A model generated the notes under the pieces. That model saw nothing but the letters and a program-made list of their open reading frames with translations. It searched no databases and was not told where the DNA came from. DNA of 37,391 nucleotides from Treponema sp. (lineage in GTDB: Bacteria > Spirochaetota > Spirochaetia > Treponematales > Breznakiellaceae), in NCBI GenBank assembly GCA_031276295.1, contig JAISNI010000003.1, positions 1 through 37,391 of the forward strand, in the 5' to 3' direction. Of this stretch, positions 33,170-37,391 are shown piece after piece. The first letter of the stretch is position 1. Each line of letters opens with the position of its first letter. Position numbers and translations under genes: made by a program.

Positions 33170-35128
33170 ATGAATATCAAGGCATTGGAAAAAACAGCGC
33201 TGAGCATCCGGGCCCTCTCTATGGATGCCATCCAGAAGGCCAATTCCGGGCATCCCGGTATCTGTCTGGGCGCCGCGGAACTGGGCGCCGTTCTGTACGG
33301 CGAAATCCTCCGGCACGATCCTTCCACGCCGAAATGGGCCGACCGCGACAGGTTTATCCTTTCGGCAGGCCACGGTTCCATGTTCCTCTACTCGCTGCTT
33401 TACCTCGCAGGCTATCCCGGGATAAGCATGGAGGATATCAAGACGTTCAGGCAGATTGGCTCGCACGCCGCGGGGCACCCTGAGTACGGCCTTATCCCCG
33501 GCATTGAGGCAACCACCGGACCGTTGGGGCAGGGTTTTGCCATGTCGGTCGGCATGGCCATAGCCGAAACCATGCTGGCAGCCCGCTTCAACACGGGCAA
33601 GCGGAAGATCATCGATCACTACACCTACGTCCTTGCCGGCGACGGCTGCCTGATGGAAGGCGTTTCCTCCGAGGCAAGTTCCCTTGCGGGACACCTTGGC
33701 CTGGGTAAGCTCATCGTGTTTTACGATTACAATAAGATTACAATAGACGGCAGTACGGACCTGGCCTTTACCGAAGATACGGCAAAACGTTACGAGGCTT
33801 ACGGCTGGCAGGTGTTGAAAGGTTCAATGTACGATTTTGAGGGGATTGCCCGTTTGGTTGCGGAGGCCAAGGCGGATAAGGAGCGGCCCTGCATTATCAT
33901 CTTAACCTCGATTATAGGGAAGGGATCGCCCAACAAACAGGGAACCGCGGATTCGCACGGGGCGCCCCTGGGCGCGGAGGAGCTTGCCGCCGCAAAAGAT
34001 GCGCTGGGCATCCCCGAAGATTTCTACGTTGCGCCGGAGGCCGCCGCGTATTTTAAAGGGAAACAGGCCGAATGGAAGGAAGCGCGGGAATCCTGGAAAG
34101 CTGAATTTAAGGCGTGGTCGGAGGAAAACCCCGAGAAACGCGCCGAATGGGATCTGTTCCATGCGGGAAAAGCCGTGCCCGCCCGGAATCCGGCCTTTGC
34201 GGTCGGGGACAAGCTCGCCACCAGAAGCGCGGGTAACAAGGCGCTTGCCGCCGTCGCCGCGGCAAATCAGAACCTGGTCGGCGGTTCCGCGGACCTCAAG
34301 GGGCCCAATGCGGTAGGTTTTGCGGGCGGCGTCTATTCCGCAGCGGACAGGAAGGGGCGTTATATACACTTCGGCATACGGGAATTTGCTATGGCCGCTA
34401 TTTCCAACGGTATTCAGCTTCACGGGGGCCTGCGTGCATTCTGTTCAACCTTTATGGTCTTTGGCGATTACCTGAGGCCCGCTCTCCGGCTTTCAGCCCT
34501 GATGAAACAGCCGGTGATCTACGTCCTCACCCATGACTCTATCTATGTTGGGGAAGACGGCCCGACCCATCAGCCGGTGGAGCACTTGGCCTCTTTCCGC
34601 GCTATGCCGGGCTTGAGGGTTCTGCGTCCCGGCGATGCGGAGGAAACCGCGGAAGCCTGGTCTATGGCTATGGAACGGCTCGAAGGGCCGACCGTGCTTG
34701 GCTTTACCCGTCAGAACCTGACGGTATACCCCAAGGACGACCCCGACTGGAAGAACACCATAAGGACCGGCGCCTATGTGGTTAAAAAGGCCGAAGGCGG
34801 CAAGCCGGATATCGTAATCATCGCCACCGGTTCCGAAGTGGGCCTTTCGCTGGAAGCGGCCGCAAAGACCGGCAAGAAGGTGCAGGTTGTTTCCATGATA
34901 AGCCGGGAACTCTTCGAGTCCCAGCCTGCGGCTATACGGGAAGCCCTTATTCCGCAGGGTGTCCGCGTGATCTGTTGCGAGGCCGGCGTCAAAACCGGCT
35001 GGGAACGCTGGGCAAAACCGGAAGACATTTTCAGCCTGGAACGCTTCGGCGATTCCGGCCCTGCAAACAAGGTTGCCGAGGCGCTGGGCTTTACCGCCGC
35101 GGCCTTGGCCGCCCTGATTGAGCGTTAA
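33170..35128 (+). CDS. tkt: Transketolase
   Basis: This enzyme (EC 2.2.1.1) of the non-oxidative pentose phosphate pathway transfers two-carbon units with thiamine diphosphate. The 652-residue full-length protein has ANSGHPGICLGAAELG (26-41, substrate/TPP histidine) and the TPP-binding block GDGCLMEGVSSEASSLAGHL ending in the NKITIDG loop. The central domain contains GSADLKGPN, FGIREFAMAAISNG (catalytic glutamate) and EDGPTHQPVEHL. The C-terminal domain carries TGSEVGLSLEAA. AAGGAG at 33158-33163 precedes the ATG. It is probably co-transcribed with the glycoside hydrolase 50 nt downstream. Confidence 0.96.
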   Translation: MNIKALEKTALSIRALSMDAIQKANSGHPGICLGAAELGAVLYGEILRHDPSTPKWADRDRFILSAGHGSMFLYSLLYLAGYPGISMEDIKTFRQIGSHAAGHPEYGLIPGIEATTGPLGQGFAMSVGMAIAETMLAARFNTGKRKIIDHYTYVLAGDGCLMEGVSSEASSLAGHLGLGKLIVFYDYNKITIDGSTDLAFTEDTAKRYEAYGWQVLKGSMYDFEGIARLVAEAKADKERPCIIILTSIIGKGSPNKQGTADSHGAPLGAEELAAAKDALGIPEDFYVAPEAAAYFKGKQAEWKEARESWKAEFKAWSEENPEKRAEWDLFHAGKAVPARNPAFAVGDKLATRSAGNKALAAVAAANQNLVGGSADLKGPNAVGFAGGVYSAADRKGRYIHFGIREFAMAAISNGIQLHGGLRAFCSTFMVFGDYLRPALRLSALMKQPVIYVLTHDSIYVGEDGPTHQPVEHLASFRAMPGLRVLRPGDAEETAEAWSMAMERLEGPTVLGFTRQNLTVYPKDDPDWKNTIRTGAYVVKKAEGGKPDIVIIATGSEVGLSLEAAAKTGKKVQVVSMISRELFESQPAAIREALIPQGVRVICCEAGVKTGWERWAKPEDIFSLERFGDSGPANKVAEALGFTAAALAALIER

Positions 35129-35177
35129 TACAGGCGTTTAACCGCGGGGATTTCCCGCTTAATCATCGGAGGCTGCT

Positions 35178-36842
35178 GTGGGATCCATACTATCGAAATT
35201 ACGGGAAGCAAAGGTGAAAAGCCTTGCCGGTACGGTTGAGACGGGAACCGGCCGGGCCGCACTGAATGAATTTGTGCGCTCCGGGGTAAAATTCGTATCT
35301 TCCCATCCTAAAATAGAGAACGTGTACTACCGGGCCGTGCATGATCTTATGAACTGTATTGTCCCCTCCGCTTCGGGAGGCCCCATGCTGATAGAGGGGG
35401 CCATGTTTATCGGCAATTGGCTGGAAAGTACGGGAACCATCAGCACGGAACTGCTTTCCCGGTTCTGTCCTGAAGCGGCTCAGGCGACTTTTGAACTTTT
35501 TGCGGACTTCCAGCGGGAAGACGGCCTTATCCCCTATAAACTGCTCACGTCGGGCCCGAGTTTCAGGCAGATACAGATGGTAACGCCGCTGGCCCGGAGC
35601 GTTTGGAACCATTACTGCCTGCATCGGGATAAAAAATTCCTGGAAAAGATGTACTATGCGATAAGCCGTAATGACGAATGGCTGGAAAAATACCGAAACA
35701 CCAGAAAAACCGGATGCGTGGAGGCTTTTTGTACTTTTGATACCGGGAACGACGCGTCCCCGCGGTTTTGGCACGTGCCGGATGTACCCTATATGGCCGA
35801 TCCCACCCGGTATGATCCTGATTCGCCTATCCTGCCCTTCCTTGCGCCGGATCTGACCGCCAATGTCTACTGCCAGCGGAAGTACCTGGGGCTGATGGCC
35901 GAAGAGTTGCGCCGGGACGATATATCCTGGGAAGAAAAAGCCCGGCAAAGCCTTGAAAGCCTTATGCGGTACTGCTACGACGAAACGGATCATTACTTCT
36001 ATGACCGGGACCGGCATAACCGTTTTGTCCGCATCCACAGCGATAACCTCATCAGGGTACTGGCCTGTGAAGTGGGGGACGATGCGATGTTTGATGATGC
36101 CCTGCGGCGGTATCTGCTCAATACCAGGAAGTATTTTTGCCGGTATCCAATCACCACCATCGCTATGGATGAACCGGGCTTTAGCCAGTCCTTCGAGTTC
36201 AATAGCTGGGCGGGGCAGGTGAGTTTTTTAACCCAGATACGGTTGCCCCATGCCTTTGAATACCATCACCGGTATGTGGAATTAACCTGGATACTGCACC
36301 CGATTATTACCGCCCTGTCCCGGTTTAACAAATTCCCGGGAAGTTTAAGCGCCTGGCTCGGCCATGAAGGGTATGCAGAAAATTATACCCCTACCATGCT
36401 CTGCGTCCTCGATTACCTTGAACGGATGAGCGGGATATTCCCGGCCCCCAACGGGGAACTGTGGTTCACCGCCCTCATCCCCCGGGGCGTCGACCACGGA
36501 GAAACGGTGGCGGAGAAAACGGGATACAGCCGGATTGTGGACGGAGCGTGCTTTGAATTCGTCAACGACGGGGAAAATTCCTCGGTGTATAAGAACGGGG
36601 AACTGCTCTATTGGTTCTCCCCGGGGGTTCGGCTTGTAACGGACCGTGCGGGAGTACTGAGGGGCCTTATCGGTATGAGCCCCCGGCGTATAGAGGGGGC
36701 AATAGGCTGTCAAAACGGGGCGGTTCTCTTTGCCGTTTCGGGGAACGAAAGGCTTGAGTACACAGGCTCGGAATTGATCAGCGTTGAAAACCACGGGGTT
36801 ATTCCGCCGAATTACGGCGTGTATGATACCATTACTCTGTAA
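35178..36842 (+). CDS. (alpha/alpha)6-barrel glycoside hydrolase, MGH1-like (clan GH-G / GH63-like)
   Basis: This 554-residue protein resembles mannosylglycerate-hydrolase/GH63-type exo-glycosidases. Hallmarks are FADFQREDGLIPY (108-120) and DTGNDASPRF (188-197), which corresponds to the (E/D)SG-x-DNSPR general-acid motif of the family. The following APDLTANVYCQRKYLGLMA segment and the later FEFNSWAGQVSFLTQ segment take the place of the WRGP-x-W helix. A short beta-rich C-terminal domain follows residue 450. There is no signal peptide, so it should act on a cytoplasmic oligosaccharide or glycoside. The start is GTG at 35178 behind GGAGG (35168-35172). The link to transketolase suggests a sugar-release-to-pentose-phosphate role. 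Confidence 0.8.
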   Translation: MGSILSKLREAKVKSLAGTVETGTGRAALNEFVRSGVKFVSSHPKIENVYYRAVHDLMNCIVPSASGGPMLIEGAMFIGNWLESTGTISTELLSRFCPEAAQATFELFADFQREDGLIPYKLLTSGPSFRQIQMVTPLARSVWNHYCLHRDKKFLEKMYYAISRNDEWLEKYRNTRKTGCVEAFCTFDTGNDASPRFWHVPDVPYMADPTRYDPDSPILPFLAPDLTANVYCQRKYLGLMAEELRRDDISWEEKARQSLESLMRYCYDETDHYFYDRDRHNRFVRIHSDNLIRVLACEVGDDAMFDDALRRYLLNTRKYFCRYPITTIAMDEPGFSQSFEFNSWAGQVSFLTQIRLPHAFEYHHRYVELTWILHPIITALSRFNKFPGSLSAWLGHEGYAENYTPTMLCVLDYLERMSGIFPAPNGELWFTALIPRGVDHGETVAEKTGYSRIVDGACFEFVNDGENSSVYKNGELLYWFSPGVRLVTDRAGVLRGLIGMSPRRIEGAIGCQNGAVLFAVSGNERLEYTGSELISVENHGVIPPNYGVYDTITL

Positions 36843-36875
36843 GGGAAGGCTTCCCCTTCCTCCCCGTATAAAAAA

Positions 36876-36908
36876 GGGCCTCCGGAGATAGGAGGAAACC
36901 GGAGGCCC
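36876..36908. terminator. Strong hairpin terminator between convergent genes
   Basis: GGGCCTCCGG (36876-36885) pairs perfectly with CCGGAGGCCC (36899-36908) around a 13-nt loop. On the minus strand it is followed by six Ts, so it terminates transcription coming from the transposase side; it may also end the glycoside hydrolase transcript. Confidence 0.8.
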
Positions 36909-36926
36909 AAAGAGGGGAACAAACAA

Positions 36927-36938
36927 TGTAGCGCTACA
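36927..36938. repeat. 12-bp perfect palindrome TGTAGCGCTACA
   Basis: A perfect palindrome lies between the terminator and the IS-like transposase end. It could mark an insertion boundary or a protein-binding site. Confidence 0.5.
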
Positions 36939-37043
36939 CCATTATTATGAAAGCAACTAATATTTTTATAGCCTATAATCAAAAAAGAGTCAAGCCCTTA
37001 AATTCTATCCTTCAATTCGGAATATGAGATACAGCATAGGGCA

Positions 37044-37391
37044 TCAAACCAGGGAGAGAATCCCGTCAAGTTGTAGCCTGATGTCGATGGGAAGTGTGGC
37101 ATACAGTTGTAGGAACTCAAGAAAGGCGAAAACAGCAAAACTCCCGCCGCTGTACACTATGACCGAACCGGGCGGGGCGGGACTTCCACGTTTCCGCTCC
37201 CAGGTCTTCCCTATCACCGGCAACGATTGTCCCGCCCCCCGCTTCCCTTCCTCTGTCCCCACATACAATTGGAACAGCAGATACCCCAAAAGCGTACACA
37301 CCAGGTGAAACGCTATCAGCGGCAGTTTCGTGCTCTTGAAATCCTCTAATTGCCAGAAATCTTTAAGCTGCCGGTAGTCCTCCTCTATCTC
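37044..37391 (-). CDS. IS4-like DDE transposase, C-terminal part (cut by window edge)
   Basis: The minus-strand frame is open from the right edge (37391) to a stop at 37044, giving 115 residues. It begins EIEEDYRQLKDFWQLEDF followed by KSTKLPLIAFHLVCTLLGYL. The E-x3-Y-x2-L-K arrangement followed by a hydrophobic helix is typical of the last catalytic glutamate region of IS4-superfamily DDE transposases. The C-terminal tail (FAVFAFLEFLQLYATLPIDI) is hydrophobic. The rest of the gene and one IS end lie outside the window. No terminal inverted repeat was identified at 36909-37043. Confidence 0.7.
   Translation of the reverse strand, partial: EIEEDYRQLKDFWQLEDFKSTKLPLIAFHLVCTLLGYLLFQLYVGTEEGKRGAGQSLPVIGKTWERKRGSPAPPGSVIVYSGGSFAVFAFLEFLQLYATLPIDIRLQLDGILSLV

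Noticed and set aside
36909-37043. Terminal inverted repeat of the right-hand IS
   Set aside because: No match could be tested because the other IS end lies outside the window; only an unrelated 12-bp palindrome was found.

Overview
The window looks like chromosomal DNA of a fermentative spirochaete of the termite-gut Treponema type. This is an inference from gene content: two TRAP transporters, a ribose-type ABC importer, a giant fused acyl-CoA dehydratase activase, a pRiA4b ORF-3-like fusion protein and several IS remnants, in DNA of roughly balanced base composition. No rRNA or tRNA gene and no CRISPR array was seen, and there is no marker gene that fixes the species.

Layout. Positions 1-930 are non-genic: short tandem repeats and a small element with 20-bp terminal inverted repeats that carries the N-terminal stub of an ISAs1-type transposase. 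Positions 980-14408 form a plus-strand metabolic block. It starts with a UroD-family protein, then TRAP transporter 1 (dctP-dctQ-dctM) with a zinc-dependent sugar-alcohol/aldonate type dehydrogenase, then TRAP transporter 2 (dctP-dctQ-dctM) with D-mannonate dehydratase (uxuA), and ends with a heterodimeric ABC exporter pair. The combination points to uptake of sugar acids and their channelling towards 2-keto-3-deoxygluconate. Positions 14436-16480 hold three minus-strand accessory genes, including a strikingly AT-rich HD-domain (SpoT/MESH1-like) gene. Positions 16547-20349 are a sugar ABC importer operon (binding protein, double ATPase, permease).

Positions 20448-28183 are a minus-strand gene series: the 1469-residue activase, then (after a highly structured intergenic region) a patatin-like lipase, serine acetyltransferase, a DJ-1/PfpI protein and a DUF1361 membrane protein. 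A truncated Uma2 gene and a glycosyltransferase-like gene lie upstream on the same strand. Positions 30476-36842 run on the plus strand: a pRiA4b-fusion protein, a fructose/Ntr-type PTS EIIA protein, transketolase and an (alpha/alpha)6-barrel glycoside hydrolase. The window ends in the C-terminal part of an IS4-like transposase on the minus strand.

The most unusual signal is in the intergenic DNA rather than in the genes. Long, perfect-stem palindromes recur: a three-way-junction element at 3219-3319, a similar one at 23632-23703, a nested palindrome at 15849-15930, and two clearly homologous copies of a dispersed palindromic repeat at 7570-7634 and 23705-23762. In all three transporter operons a strong hairpin lies exactly between the binding-protein gene and the membrane/ATPase genes. 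This suggests that a resident family of small palindromic elements has been co-opted as mRNA-processing or stabilising structures.
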